64,000 nt of DNA from assembly GCA_019321725.1 (NCBI GenBank), contig CM033107.1, positions 19,087,445-19,151,444 of the forward strand, given 5' to 3'. This document shows, piece by piece, positions 11,221-23,579 of the stretch. The notes under the pieces are model-generated. The model had not been told where the DNA came from and did not search any database. It saw only the letters and a list, made by a program, of their open reading frames with translations. The position numbers were made by a program, and so were the translations under genes. Origin of the DNA: Paulownia fortunei (lineage: Eukaryota > Streptophyta > Magnoliopsida > Lamiales > Paulowniaceae). The number at the start of each line of letters is the position of its first letter. The first letter of the stretch is position 1.

Positions 11221-11673
11221 AACAAAAACTTTAGTACAAACCTAATATTAAGAAGAATAAAGCAAAAAATAAAAGTAAAAATAAAGGAATTGATATTAAA
11301 ATATGTATTTATGCGATGACATGATTATATATAATTTTATGGGTATATTTAAGTTTATTGATTATAGAATATTTAAGGATCGTCCAAAGGTTGATCAGTT
11401 ATTTTGTAATCATGAGCATGATCGTGGTTAATTGTTATATTTGATTAGATATGTTTAGTATATCCAAAGATAACAAGCATATCTAATAAGAGTATATTTA
11501 ATTACTAATTATGTGAAATTAAATTCTAGCATCAATTATGTTTATTTAGTATATTGTTGGATCACCCAAATATGATCTTCAATATCCATTTATTGTTTTC
11601 ATGAATGTCAATGTCTGAATCTGTATTATATGTTTATATTTAAAACTCAAAAGTATTAATATATGAGCATTTT
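11221..11673 (+). other. Probable 5' leader of the copia element
   Basis: Non-coding sequence directly upstream of the copia gag remnant. I see no primer site or 5' LTR matching the 3' LTR at 19765, so the 5' end of this copia copy seems lost or beyond recognition. Confidence 0.35.
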
Positions 11674-12888
11674 ATGTATTTTGCAACACATATTTCTGTC
11701 ACTCTTTATTTGCAAGCCTCGTCTATTATGAAGTCTAATGGGCTTAAGTTTTCTGAATGGTTTGAACAAGTCCAGTTTCACCTAGGTGTTCTAGATCTTG
11801 ATTTGGCACTCACGATGAGAAGCTCGTTGCTATCAATGATGCTAGCAGTACTGAACAAAGGTTTTTCCATAAGGCTTGGGAAAAATTTAACAGACTGAGC
11901 CTTATGCTTATGCAGACGACAATAACAAAGAATATTAGGTTAATGATTCCCAAAATTAATAGTGCTAAGGAATTTATGAAGTTTGTTAAAGATCATTCTC
12001 AGTTTGATTTTGCTGATAAGTCAGTTGTTGGGACACTAATGGGTACATTAACTACCATGAAGTTTGATGGTTCTCGTACAATGTATGAATATGTCATTGA
12101 GATGACAAATATAGTAGCAAGATTAGGATCCATGAGATTGAAAGTGAGTGATAACTTTCTTGTGCAGTTTATCATTAACTCCTTACCTCCTGCATATAGT
12201 CCATTCCAAATTAATTACAACATCATAAAAATAAATAGAATGTGACTGAATTGCAAAGTGTGCTTATTCAAAAGGAGGCAAGACTTAAGAAACAAGGTAT
12301 TCACTCAGTTAATCTCGTGGATCAGGAGCTAAAAAGAAACCAGTAAAGAAGAATGGAAAGGGCACGGACCATTAAAAATTAATGGGTCATCTACCCAAAT
12401 CCACAAGAAGGAACAAAAGAATGATACATGTCCTTTTTGCGGAAAGCCTGGATACTATCAGAAAAATTATCTGGAATGTAAGGCATGATTCAAAAAGAAA
12501 GGTAAGCTTAGTGCTTTTGTATGTTTTGAATCAAATTTGGCAGAAGTTCCTTACAATACTTGGGGATTGATTCTGATTGCACCACTTGTGTTTCAAATAT
12601 AATGCAAGAATTCCTTACGACTCAAACCATAAACCTAATGAAAATTTTATGTTCATGGGGAATAGAGTCAAAGCTCCAATTGAAGCTATCAGAACATCTC
12701 ATTTAATTTTAGATATTGGACATCATTTAGATCTTTTTCAAACTTTTTATGTTTTTTATGTTTCTCGTAATTTAGTTTCTTCATCTAAACTTTATACAAT
12801 TGGATACTCCTTTAAGTTTGGAAATGGATGTTTCAGTTTGTTTAAACATAATCATTTTATTGGTTCCGGTGTTCTTTGTGATGGTTTA
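11674..12888 (+). pseudogene. Ty1-copia gag and protease remnant
   Basis: Broken gag of a copia retrotransposon, which forms the particle that packages element RNA. The reading starts MKSNGLKFSEWFEQVQFHLG, shifts frame near 11812, and continues through LMLMQTTITKNI, AKEFMKFVKDH and NFLVQFIINSLPPAY, typical of the UBN2 gag domain. A zinc-knuckle CPFCGKPGYYQKNYLEC (about 12433-12483) has Tyr in place of the usual His. Next comes the start of a protease-like segment (DSDCTTCVSN, degenerate from the DSGATxHx active site) and pre-integrase-like sequence to GVLCDGL. The frame is cut at 12888 by the LTR of element D. Integrase and the first half of RT are absent. The RT tail resumes at 18496. Confidence 0.8.
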
Positions 12889-14545
12889 TGATGAGTGAAT
12901 TTTATACCTATTAATTGAGTATCATTTGCTTAACTTTTTGTTTAGTTTTCGAGTGTTTTGTTATTTTTATGCATTTAATTTGAAATATTATAGGTAATAG
13001 CATAATGAGGAGAAAATGAAAATAAACATAAAACTTGGTTTAAATTTTCAATAATTCACTTTTTGGTGCTATTGGGGCACTGTTTGTATTTTAATCATAA
13101 CGTTTTGGTCCAATATCATTTTGACTTTTTTCGTAAATAATTGGAAAGCCAAGAGATTTTTCTATAATATTTATGTTTACCATAAAATTCAGTTCTTTCT
13201 ATTTCAATTAGAAAAATTGGATTAAATAGTCTACACTTGACTGAACGTTTTAGGTATGATGCATCTTGGTATTTCAGGCATAAATCTTTGCAAAGATTTC
13301 ATATTGAGTTGATTCAAGTTCCTATCAAAATCCAAGACATAGATATACAATTCATATGAAGACACCAAAAACCAATTTAGCCTAAAAATAGGTGAAAAAT
13401 CAGTTGAAAAAGGCTACAAGCGCAGCAGAAACTCATTTTGGACAGTAAGAGTAGTGCCTAGGCACTGCAATCACTGTCTAGGACAGAATGTGCAGCGCCT
13501 AGGCGCTGCCCTCACTGGACTGCAGCTCCTAGACGCTGCCAACCTGGCAAGTAAGGGCAAATTGATATTTTATGCCCTCTTTAGGGCATCTCCCATCAAG
13601 TTTAAGTATTCCAAAAGCCTCCATATCAGATTTTTAGAGAGGGAGAGAGGGAGAGAAAAGAAAACAAGCCAAGAAAGAAGAAGGAAGAAGAAGAAGAAGA
13701 AGATGATGATGATGAGAGAATTCTTCCATGGATTGTGAAGAAGACATCTACAAAGGAAGAAACTCATCATCTTCTAAGTTTTATTTCATTTTCCTCTTTT
13801 TCTCATTAATTATGTTCATGGATATTGTTGAGTTATTTTTCATTTTTACCATCATGAACTAATATATTTTTCTAGGGTTGTGATGTAATCTAATTATGAT
13901 GTTTTGAATATTTTTATCAAGTCAATTTTTGATTTATCTATCAAGTTGAGTTCTCTACATTGTTCTTAATACTTTCAATTATTTGGCCACTAATTGAATG
14001 ATTTGCTAATCATATTGACTTGGGAGGTGATATATGTGTCTAGTTCTAAGTGTAGAAAACCATAAATTACATGTGAGATAAGAATATACTTACATGGTTT
14101 GTGTAGTCTTGTTGGAGATCCATAAAATTTAATGAATTGTTGATTGTTGTAATTCACATAGGAATATAGTGGGTTATCAATTGATGATATTTTCATTAGA
14201 CCTTGGGAGAGGCTAGTGGATAATTTAGGGATTCTCGACTATCACTTGGGAAATAAATTGAGATTGATGCGATGAATTATTCAATTCGGATTAATGATGA
14301 TGAAATTATAACCCTATGCTTTTAAGTTAGTGAATTTTATCTTTAAATGCTTTATATCATTTATTTAGTTTAGTTGAATTTAATTTATAAACAAAAACAC
14401 AAAAATACATTCATTCAAATAAAATTAGAGTTAACATAATTTCGGTACTTAATAAATTAACAATTCTCGTGGGAACGATAATTGATTCATCACTTTATTA
14501 CTTGTATACGATAACGTGCACTTGCGTTCATGAATTTTCACAACA
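12889..14545 (+). repeat. 5' LTR of element D
   Basis: About 1.66 kb. Bases 12889-13905 align closely with 17463-18495. It includes a cluster of CCTAGGCGCTGC-type words (13455-13540), a purine run GAGAGGGAGAGAGGGAGAGA (13637-13656) and a GAA/GAT microsatellite (13672-13716). The end is set just before the primer site, so it is uncertain by a few bases. Confidence 0.8.
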
Positions 14546-14551
14546 AGTTTT

Positions 14552-14571
14552 TGGCGCCATTGCCGGGGATT
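14552..14571 (+). other. Primer-binding site of element D (tRNA-Asp type)
   Basis: TGGCGCCATTGCCGGGGAT lies a few bases after the 5' LTR. Athila/Tat elements carry TGGCGCCGTTGCCGGGGA, complementary to the 3' end of plant tRNA-Asp; here one base differs (G to A). Confidence 0.85.
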
Positions 14572-14787
14572 GTTTTGTTTTGTTAATATCGATACCAAGT
14601 AACTCTGATTTTAATTTGAATTTTTTTTGTATATATATATTTATCTTTTCTCTTATTTTTATTTTTCTTTCATTGTTTGAGTGTGCATTTGTTTATAATC
14701 GCAGGTATTTTCTTGTGTGTGATATATGAGCAGAAAGTGGTAGACGAGATGACATATAATTTATACTATTGACCAAGTGAATATGAC

Positions 14788-15933
14788 ATGATAAATCAAG
14801 CTTCAACTCAGGCCTTTGGGATTAACAGAGAAGATGTCATTAATGCGTTGACCGCCCAGGTATGTGAGTCATATGGTGGTTTTCATGTAAGAACACAATA
14901 TCAAGAGAACAATCAATTTGCACCACCATACGTCGAGCATGCTCAATATGAGTGGAATTACAACCAGCTGCAAAATTATCCTTTCTCCAATACTTATCAA
15001 GGATAGTCAAATCATTCTAATGATTCATGGAGAAATGATGAGAATATGATGTGGCATACACCTAGTTACTCACCGTTAAAGATGAAGCGAAGCCTTGAAG
15101 AAGCATTAGCTCAATTCGAATATACTACCGATCGAATCTTATTGCGAATTGAACCTAGTAATCTATCACTAGAGAGGATTTTTCTTGATGAAGCAATGGC
15201 TCGATTAGCAAACACTCAGAGCTAATTCATGTTGGAAGCTACAATTGATGTCCAAAATCCATCATCACAACTTCAAAACTCGGACATCCAAAATTGTGAG
15301 ATAGATAACATGTTTCCAACAAGACATCAAGATAATTTGCCTTACACAACTGAGGTAAATAGAGAGGGCGAAGAATATTGGGATGTTAGTTTGCTAAGTG
15401 ATGAAGAGAGGGAAACTGTCTTGTGGATAAAACAACTGATGAAGGATGAACAAGACGTATCAACACAAACACCTCTAGTAGAGAATAGAGAACACCAAGA
15501 AATTGTTCAACCAAGCCCTTCTCAAGAGCCATCACAGGAAGTTTCTTATCCTCATCTTTTACAAAATAGCAGACTTATGCCAAATATTGTGAAGGATGAT
15601 ACGGGGATCTCATTACACATGTATGAAGTAGAGGATTATGAATTGGGAGATTGCTCATTAAGTTATATGGTGGGAAATGAAGGTCTACTTGAAGATGTTG
15701 ACAAATCTATTATCCATATAGATTTCATCATCTCCGAAATTGAAAAGGACAAAAATATATCTTTCACACAAGGAGAAATATTTTTGGTCATCGGGCATGC
15801 ACTCAACAATATGAAAGAGGTACTTGATCCCATGCCGGATTATTCTCACTGTGCTTATCTTTGGGGATCACTTACACTTCTAGAGCATTCAAAGGCATGG
15901 CATGATAAACACTTATTTTTAGATCCTGGTTGA
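14788..15933 (+). pseudogene. Gag-spacer-like ORF of element D, two in-frame stops
   Basis: One reading frame of 382 codons interrupted by stops at 15004-15006 and at about 15223. The last 234 codons (15229-15933) stay open. The first part is Gln/Asn/Tyr-rich. The middle (SLEEALAQFEYTTDRILLRI, then RIFLDEAMARLANTQS) resembles the coiled spacer after gag in Athila elements. The rest is acidic and ends HDKHLFLDPG. No zinc knuckle, protease or RT is present. A short noncoding block follows, then the conserved hairpin at 15975. This is likely a gag-derived protein of a non-autonomous family; its function is unknown. Confidence 0.6.
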
Positions 15934-15974
15934 GCAAGGAAGAAGTCCGGCTGAAGACTATAAATCAAGCGCTT

Positions 15975-15992
15975 CTTGGGAGGCAACCCAAG
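15975..15992 (+). promoter_or_regulatory. Conserved hairpin CTTGGG-AGGCAA-CCCAAG (element D)
   Basis: A perfect 6-bp stem with a 6-base loop, 40 bases after the ORF stop, within GCGCTTCTTGGGAGGCAA. A near copy in the corresponding place of element C is at 51828-51845. The function is unknown. Confidence 0.7.
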
Positions 15993-16239
15993 TGTTTTAA
16001 ATTGTCCTTTATTTTTATTATTTAGTTGTTTAATGTTAATTTTGTTATTTTATTTGATTTTTATTTGTTTTCATTTCAGGATCCAACTCAAGTTTGGGGA
16101 AGGATTTGTAAAATAAGGAGTGATGTACCACCAACTAATGAATGCACATCCATCACTATTCTAGAAGAGGATGATGATCAAGTTGATGAGAACTAACACC
16201 ATTCAGGGAAGTTTTCTATGCCTTATCTTGCTTTATTTA

Positions 16240-16276
16240 ACATTGAGGACAATGTTAGTTCTAAGTTTGGGGGTGG
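16240..16276 (+). promoter_or_regulatory. ACATTG-AGGA-CAATGT hairpin plus internal polypurine-like tract
   Basis: A perfect 6-bp stem with a 4-base loop (16240-16255) is followed by TAAGTTTGGGGGTGG (16262-16276). The second part nearly repeats the true 3' polypurine tract 1.2 kb downstream. Equivalent pairs exist in elements A (30511-30548), B (45939-45976) and, decayed, C (52166-52200). Confidence 0.7.
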
Positions 16277-17440
16277 ATGTATGTGTTTTATTTGATTTTG
16301 TTTGTTTATAGCTTTTGGAAATTGATGAATGTTGTGCTTATGTATGTGCTTGACTCTTGTGGCAATTTTTATCTTTCTTGTAATCCTTTGACATATTGAG
16401 AACATAGTCTTGAAAATTTGAATTTTCTATTTACTTAGAAAAAGTTTATGTGAACTCGATATTTTTTTTTGCGTTTTCATATAATTCTAGAACTTGTTTG
16501 ATTATCACTCGAGGTGAAATCCTAGGCTACATAACATTAGAGAAGTGATTTAGGCTATTTTTGGACCGTGTGAGTCTTTCAAGCCACCCTGTTTATGATG
16601 CATAATCCCTAATATCCCCCAATTGAGTCTAATGAGCCATTTTCTTTATCACCCTATAAATCAATCTCAACTAATGTTTTTCTTTTTATCTTATATATTA
16701 CCCCACACTCAACTCATTGCTATTCTAGTAACATCATTTTGAACATTGAAAGTAGTTTAAAAAAATGGCAAAAGAGAGGTGGTGATTTGTACAAAACTCC
16801 CAAAAAAAAATATGTCCAGAAATATGAGAAAAGAGTGCAACACCCATTATTTATTAAAACAAATAAGTTTGGGGGTATAGCACTTCAAAAAAAATGTGAA
16901 AAAAGGGAGTTTAACGAATAAAGTGGTGTGACAAATAAAAAAGAAAAGAAAAGTTCATGAAGGTGTGAGACGAAAATGTGGTGATGCTCATCAACAAGGT
17001 TCTAGAATAGTTGTGTGTTATGAGTAATTTGAGCTACTATATTATCTTTTATCCTACCATTACCTTAGCCACACATTACAAGCTTTCAAAGTCCTAATGA
17101 TCATTGGTGTTGTGTTAGTCTACATTAGTGGAGGGTGACATGAAAAACAAGCCTATGGAATTATAAAACAAATAAATAAGAGATTAATAATTTTATTGTG
17201 AGTTTGTATAAACCAATCCGAGTAGTAAAAAGTTAAGTGTAAGAGGCTACACACACACACTCAAAGGATTTAAAGATGGGTGAATTTGGCACTTGAGTTG
17301 AAATAATGCATTTTGATGATATTTTGATATTTCCTTGAGTTATAAACTCACAATATTTTTTGAAACTCATTTGGCTAGTAGGCTTATTTATCACTCGTTA
17401 TTTTACTTGTTTAATTTCTTTCTTTTGCTCGAGGACTAGC
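16277..17440 (+). other. Non-coding 3' region of element D
   Basis: About 1.2 kb between the internal purine tract and the 3' polypurine tract, without a recognisable ORF. Short open frames here are Lys-rich translations of AT-rich DNA. Confidence 0.6.
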
Positions 17441-17460
17441 AAAATATTAAGTTTGGGGTA
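17429..17460 (+). other. CTCGAGGAC hairpin and 3' polypurine tract of element D
   Basis: A short hairpin TTGCT-CGAGGACT-AGCAA is followed by AAGTTTGGGG (17449-17458), ending 4 bases before the 3' LTR. The polypurine tract primes plus-strand DNA synthesis. The same arrangement is seen in element B (47448-47482). Confidence 0.75.
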
Positions 17461-17462
17461 TT

Positions 17463-18495
17463 TGATGAGTGAATTTTATACCCATTAATTGAGTACCATT
17501 TGCTTAACTTTTTGTTTAGTTTTCGAGTGTTTTGTTACTTTTATACATTTAAATTGAAATATTATAGGTAATATCATAATGAGGAGAAAATGGAAATAAA
17601 TATAAAACTTGGTTTAAATTTTCAATAATCCACTTTTTGGTGCTATTGGGGTAGTGTTCGTATTTCAATCATAACTTTTTGCTCCAATATCATTTTGACT
17701 TGTTTCTTAAATCATTGGAAAGCCACGAGATTTACCTATAATGTTTATGTTTACCATGAAATCCATTTCTTTCTATTTAAATGAGAAAAAATGGGTTAAA
17801 TAGTCTATACTTAACTGAACGTTTTAGGTATGACACATCTTGGTATTTCAGGCATAAATATTTGCACAGATTTCATATTGAATTGATTCAAGTTCTTATC
17901 GAAATCCAAGACATAAAGCTACAATTCATATGAAGATATCAAAAGCTAATTTAGCCTAGAAATAGGTAAAAAATCAGTTGAAAAAGGCTATAAGCGCAGC
18001 AGAAATTCATTTTGGACAGCAAGAGCAGCACCTAGGCGCTGCAATCACTGTCTAGGACAGAATGTGCAGTGCCTAGGCATTTTCCTCACTGGACTGCAGC
18101 CCTCACTGGACTGTAGCTTGCTGCAGCGCCTAGGCGCTTCCAATCGGGCAAGTAAGGGCAAATTGGTATTTTATGCCCTCTTTAGGGCATCTCCCATCAA
18201 GTTTAAATATTTCAAAAGCCTCCATATCAGATTTTTAGAGAGGGAGAGAGGGAGAGAAGAGAAAAAAGAAGAAGGAAGAAGAAGAAGAAGAAGAAAAAGA
18301 TGATGAGAGAATTATTCCATGGATTGTGAAGAAGACATCTACAAGGGAAGAAACTCGTCATCTTCCAAGTTTTATTTCATTTTCCTCTTTTTCTCATTAA
18401 TTATGTTCATGGATATTGTTGAGTTCTTTTTCATTTTTACCATCATGAACTAATATATTTTTCTAGGGTTGTGATGTAATCTAATTATAATGTTT
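17463..18495 (+). repeat. 3' LTR of element D, truncated
   Basis: Matches 12889-13905 closely, with a few small insertions. It includes the GC-rich words near 18020-18140 and a GAA-rich run at 18260-18300. Alignment stops after CTAATTATAATGTTT, and the next bases are copia RT. About 640 bases present in the 5' LTR are missing. Confidence 0.8.
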
Positions 18496-19350
18496 CTCTC
18501 TAAAAACTTTGAAATGAAAGATATGGGTGAGGCTTCTTATGAGATAGGAATTGAAATATTTTGTGATAGATCACAAGGATTATTGGGATTGTCTCAAAAA
18601 ACATATATCAATAAAGTTCTGGAAAGATTTAATATAGAAAAATGTTCTCCATCTGTTGTTCCAATTCAGAAAGAAGATAAATCTAGCCTTATGCAATACC
18701 CAGAGAATGAATTGGAACTTAAACAAATGGAACAAATTCCTTATGCATCTATTGTTGGGAGCTTGATGTATGCTCAGACTTGCACCGGTCAAACATCAGT
18801 TTTGCTATCGGCATGCTGGGCAGGTATCAAAATAATCCTGGAATGGAGAATTAGAAAGCTTCAAAGAAAGTACTAAGATACCTACAAGGAACAAAAGATC
18901 ACATGCTTATGTATAAGAGATCCGATCATGTTAAGGTGATAAGATATTCAAATTCAGATTATGCTGGATGTGTGTATACTAGAAAATCCACATTCGGCTA
19001 TTTGTTCCTTTTAGCTGGAGGAGCAATCTCATGGAAGAATGTAAAATAATCTGTCATTGCTGCATTCACTATGTATGGCTGTGGAATTTTATTTTAAGAT
19101 TTGAAATTGTTGACAGTATTGCCAAGTCGTTGAAAATTTATTGTGATAATTCCACAATAGTCTAATTTTCTAAAAATAACTAGTATTCCAAAGGTGCTAA
19201 ACATATAAAATTGAAATACTTTGCCATTAAAGATGAAGTTCAGAAATAAAGAGTGTCAATCGAACACATTAGCACCAATCTTATGGTTGCGGATCCGTTG
19301 ACAAAAGGGTTGTCACCAATATTTACTGAACATGTCGAAAGAATAAGCAT
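18496..19350 (+). pseudogene. Ty1-copia RT tail and RNase H remnant
   Basis: Continues the copia element split by D. The first open part (to 18873) reads FLSKNFEMKDMGEA, EIFCDRSQGLLGLSQKTYIN, then NKVLERFN and PYASIVGSLMYAQTCT, the region just after the YVDD catalytic box. A frameshift at about 18785 then gives FAIGMLGRYQ, KKVLRYLQGTKDHM, NSDYAGCVYTRKSTFGYLF and AISWK (RNase H), ending with IEHIST, LMVADPLTKGL. There are many stops and frame changes. The catalytic RT front and integrase are absent, in keeping with the deletion at the D boundary. Confidence 0.85.
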
Positions 19351-19764
19351 TAGTGACAACTGTTATTAACATTATGATGATGTTTTATGTTATTTATGTA
19401 TTTGACACTCTGAGCTCATTTATTAAATATTTTTGATAAATTAATGCATTATGTTTCATTATGCTAATGTATATACATGAATAAATTATGATGATACTAA
19501 CAAGATTTGTCTATAAAGAAATATTAATATTGGACCATTATGACATCTCTCATCAAGGTCACATTAAGTATAGAATTGATATTGTAATACATGAAAGAGA
19601 CTATATCGATCTAAAAATGTACAACCGCCATGATTCATATCAGTTTTTACTTAATGATGAATTTATGATTTGACCAAATTAAGAAAGAATTTGACTTAAA
19701 TTGCTCATTATGTTTATTATTAAATCATTAAGTTAAATGATGCCACATGGACTAAGTGGAATAA

Positions 19765-20241
19765 TGTTAGACTTTTTATGTCCCACGTATCCTATTTAAA
19801 GAAATTATCTTTTCATTTAGTTAAGAGATAATTGTGGTATGATAATCATCTTATTTTAGGTAATTATCTTTTAATTTAGTAAAAATATAATTATGGTTTG
19901 ATAATTATCACATGTCAAATTTCATTGATCAATAGAGAGATATTTTCTAATTTTGCACATGTTGATGGACCATGTAATTATAAATAAAGCCAATTAGTCT
20001 CACAACTCACTTATCAATAGGTTTCTCTCCATCAGAAAAGTATACGAAAGAATTAAAGGGGTAAAGAGAGAGAAACACGATTTTCTCTGTAATCTTCTTC
20101 GGGTTGAATTCAACACTAACATGGAGAAGGGTATGTTTTCTCTTAATTATGATATTGTGAAAATCATGAAGTTCTAAAATCTTGGGCGTTAACATTACAA
20201 AATTATGTTTTTGATTTGCATAACTAAAGAATTTTCTAACA
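19765..20241 (+). repeat. Probable 3' LTR of the copia element
   Basis: A degenerate polypurine-like AAGTGGAATAA (19754-19764) precedes TGTTAGACTTTTTATGTCCC. A TATA-like box (TATAAATA) lies at 19980-19987, and the block ends near TTTTCTAACA at 20241. Length is about 477 bp, normal for copia. The lead-in 19351-19764 is the usual non-coding stretch after RNase H. No 5' partner was found. Confidence 0.55.
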
Positions 20242-20249
20242 AGGATATG

Positions 20250-21169
20250 CATGGGGCCACCATCCCCCTAAACTCCAGAAATTTAAAATTTAGTATAAAT
20301 TTTATATAAAAATTTATTAAAGTTAAAAAAAAAATCTCTTTATCTGTTGTTTTTTTAAAAAAAATTCAATTTTATTCCCTCAATTTAATAGCAAAACCCT
20401 TCTCCATCTTTTCAAATATTCTCTCTATTTTAAATTTATCACTCATAATTTGTTTAGGATAATTTCAAAATAAGACTTTATTTCCTAAATGGAACCTTCT
20501 TTCTCAAGAATACATTGTCACTTAAAGCAATGGTATGACACATCTATCAGCTACTATTTTGAAGCCAATAATATTAACACTCGCAAATCTTTTTACTTTT
20601 GCAATCTTATTTATAACTTTGTGTCCAATTAAACCGAATACTTAAAAAAATAAGAAGGAAGAAATAATAACCAAGTCAGCAAATGAACGCCTATAGTTTT
20701 GTATAGGTGGCCAAAATGATGATAAAAATGAAGAGAGGAATTGATGAGAAAAGATGGAGTCTGAGCTCCAAATATGATCCTCTATTGAGCATAAAATTAT
20801 TTTGCTTTTAAAGATTTTTCGTTATCTTTTTCTTTTTTCTTTTTACTTTAACAAAAGGCAAACGAAACATTTACTAAAAACATTAGGATTTTCTGATAAA
20901 CATTAATTTCACCAAGTAGTTTGTTTAATTTCCAAAATTACATAGATCCATGGAGAAGTTCCGTGCCCCTACCCAATTAGGTTTCATTCGACTTGTTATA
21001 GTAGTACTCCATGATCAATTCAAATTGACTATTTTTATACTTTTGTAAAAAATATTCTTTTTGCAATCAATATCATCAAATTAGAATTTTTTTCATCTTT
21101 ATTTATTTTTATCAAAGTTAAATAAAGTCCTTAAATCATATATCGCTATAGGGTATAGTCATGCATATG
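20250..21169. other. Non-coding stretch
   Basis: AT-rich, with no coding signal or recognisable repeat unit. Poly-pyrimidine and poly-A runs only. Confidence 0.4.
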
Positions 21170-21612
21170 ATAACAATTATGAAGGCTTTCTGGTTTTGGT
21201 TTTAAATTTTCTAAGTTGAGAATCACTGACATAGAATATCGATGATTCAACAACAAGACTTGCATATATGATACATACTTGCAAGAAAAATATATTATTT
21301 CACGGACATCTGTACAGGGAGATTAGTGGATGTATATGGGTACTTGTTAGAGAACAAGTACGCCGATCACCCCTATCAAAAAATTTCTAATTGGACATGA
21401 TATATTATCGGATATAAAACTTTTACGTTACAATAGTGCGAGATTAGTTATTAGACTTGAGGCACCTTAGTAATCTTATGTATAGTTGGTTGTGCTTTGA
21501 TTTAATTTTGATTACAAGTCAATCACAAGGAACATATTCTGGGTACAGTTTAATTATATATGGAGATTAATGAGTGAACAACAAATGATTAGTCACCTAT
21601 ATAGATGAATAA
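21170..21612 (+). repeat. Dispersed repeat, inverted copy at 52553-53000
   Basis: Aligns over about 400 bases with the reverse complement of 52553-53000. Shared landmarks are ACTTGCATATA, GGGTACTTGTTAGAGAACAAG, TTAGACTTGAGGCACC, GTGCTTTGATTTAATTTTGA and GATTAATGAGTG, ending GTCACCTAT...GATGAATA. It contains a perfect hairpin TACTTGTT-AGAG-AACAAGTA at about 21342-21361. There are no open frames. The class is unknown; it could be part of an LTR. Confidence 0.65.
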
Positions 21613-21614
21613 AA

Positions 21615-22940
21615 CAATGAGGAGCGGAGTCACGATTTCACTATAGGGGGTGAGATTCAATCGTAAAAAATATAATATTAATAATTTTTTCACCTATAAA
21701 AATATTTTCTAATTGTGATTTTTTATTAACTAATTAATAAAAAATAAATACAACTATAAATAAAAACGTGATATTATACATAAGTTTTTCATACCTATTA
21801 TTTTTGCATAAGTATTCGAATAAAAAATAACTGCTAAACGAAAACGACTTCTAAATGAAAATAAGAATCAATTCTAATTCAATCCAATACAAAACAAAAC
21901 TTAACTTACAAAGTTAGAAAATATAATTTGGATAACTCTCACAGTTTCATCACAATCTTATGAGTAGTTATTAAATGTTCAAAAATATCTTATTATTGTG
22001 AAAAAAAAGAAAAATATTCATTAAATAAAATGCAGTTTATATAAGTAGCTACACATTTGTAAAAGATTACTTGAAGAAAAGTTTTAAACAAAATAATTAA
22101 TTATAATGTTATAACTTTGATATTGTGAAATCATATTCTAAAGGGTGATAAAAATGAGATGAGAATGTAATTCTTATTGGACTAAAGAAAATTGAAAAGT
22201 AAATAAAATGAAAAGTATTAGATAAAGGAAACCTAATAGAATAAATAAATTATATAAATGTGAACAAAAAATATTATAAGAAAATAATGAATTAAAAATA
22301 TATTAAAAAAATTATGAAGTTCTTAATTATTTTTATTATGAAAGAGACCTATTGTTTAAATAAAAGCAATTCTTAACGTTAATAAAAATTTATAGTAACA
22401 TGTCAAAAATGAATTTGTCAATCAAGCTTGCTTCCAAAAACGATTACAAAAATTTCAGTTTTATTTCATAATCAATAACCAAATGACATGGATCATGAAA
22501 GACCTACACTTAGAATTTTTTGCAACAAAAAAATTAGAATAATCTCAAATAATAAACAAATAAAGTGGAATCAAATAAGTTCAAAACTAACAAATAAATA
22601 TAAAAAATAGAAATAATGAGTATTTTTTTACTAAAATAAGCCATGTTTGCATAAATAAAATCATAATAAAATTTGAATAGTATAAATACCTTTTAGAACT
22701 TTATATTAATAATAATCACCTAAAATGCTTGAAAAAAATGAAGTTTCAAATAATTTTAAAATATCTTTAAATTTATTAATTACATATTCAAAATAGGAGT
22801 ATAAAAATTTGAGGGGGCAGTTGAGATAATTTCACTATTCAAAAGGGGGCTAATTTTTTTAAGTTTATTAAATTTGTTAATAAAAATTAGATTTATAAAA
22901 AATTGAGGGGGCCTCGGCCTCTAGGAACAATCTCCACATA
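21615..22940. mobile_element. Degenerate non-autonomous DNA transposon (GCGGAGCC-ended type)
   Basis: The left end GGAGCGGAGTCACGATTTCA, then GGGGGTGAGATTC, and the right part AAAATTGAGGGGGCCTCGGCCTC resemble the two ends of a common plant transposon group that reads GTGGCGGAGCCAGGATTTCA...GAGGGGGCCGAGGCC. The centre is AT-rich and non-coding. Exact ends and target duplication were not resolved. Confidence 0.4.
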
Positions 22941-23579
22941 TTTTTCACGATTCTTCACTTGGAAACTCTTGACCATGGCAAGACGAAAGTTAAAAAATAG
23001 TTTTTTAATTTCATCGTTGAGTCAACTGACTAGGAATATACACATATAGTTATTGAGTTATTATTCATACTTTAGGCCCAACTGACATATTAGTTGATGG
23101 AAAGATCTTACTTGTATTGACTAATAATTGAAATATTTCACTTATATCTAGGTTTTCATGGCATTTTGCTAGACATTAACAATGATTGACTGATTTTTGG
23201 AATTAAAAAGTTAATTTTAAAAGGATTAACTAATCGGAATAATTTTATTTTAATTAAATTACAAGAGTTATGAACCCACTATTTGCTTACTGATAAAGTT
23301 AAAGGGTTACATACTAACTTGGCAAATTCATTTTTTGCTAAGAAAAATAATTTAATGATTGGATTAAGTAAAATTAATTAATTTTATTAGGCTTCAGTTA
23401 ATTTAAGTATTGGATTAGTTTAATTAATTGATGGGATAAATTAATTATACCTAATAATTAAGGAAAGCCAAAGTGGAGTTATTAATTAATTAATTGATTG
23501 ATTAATTAAATGAGCCTTAATAATTTATGATGGATTAATTGAATTAATTGAAATTAATTAATTAGGCTTAATTAATTTT
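22941..23579. repeat. AT-rich stretch with TTAATTAA-type short repeats
   Basis: From about 23330 to 23580 the words TTAATTAATT, GATTAATT and AATTGATT recur many times. No coding signal is present. Confidence 0.5.

Larger units (their letters stand above)
12889..18495 (+). mobile_element. Element D: non-autonomous Athila/Tat-like LTR retrotransposon inside copia
   Basis: Two direct LTR copies begin TGATGAGTGAATTTTATACC at 12889 and 17463. The 5' LTR is followed by a tRNA-Asp-type primer site (TGGCGCCATTGCCGGGGA), and the 3' LTR is preceded by a polypurine tract AAGTTTGGGG. The 2.9-kb interior has one gag-spacer-like ORF and no pol. The 3' LTR stops at about 18495, roughly 640 bases short of the 5' copy, directly against copia RT sequence. 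The element was therefore inserted in copia, and a later deletion removed the 3' LTR end together with copia integrase and the RT front. No target duplication remains. Confidence 0.8.

Noticed and set aside
13454..13738. 94-codon ORF in element D 5' LTR (and its twin at 18064-18303)
   Set aside because: Covers the GC-rich words and purine microsatellite of the LTR. The two LTR copies disagree in frame.
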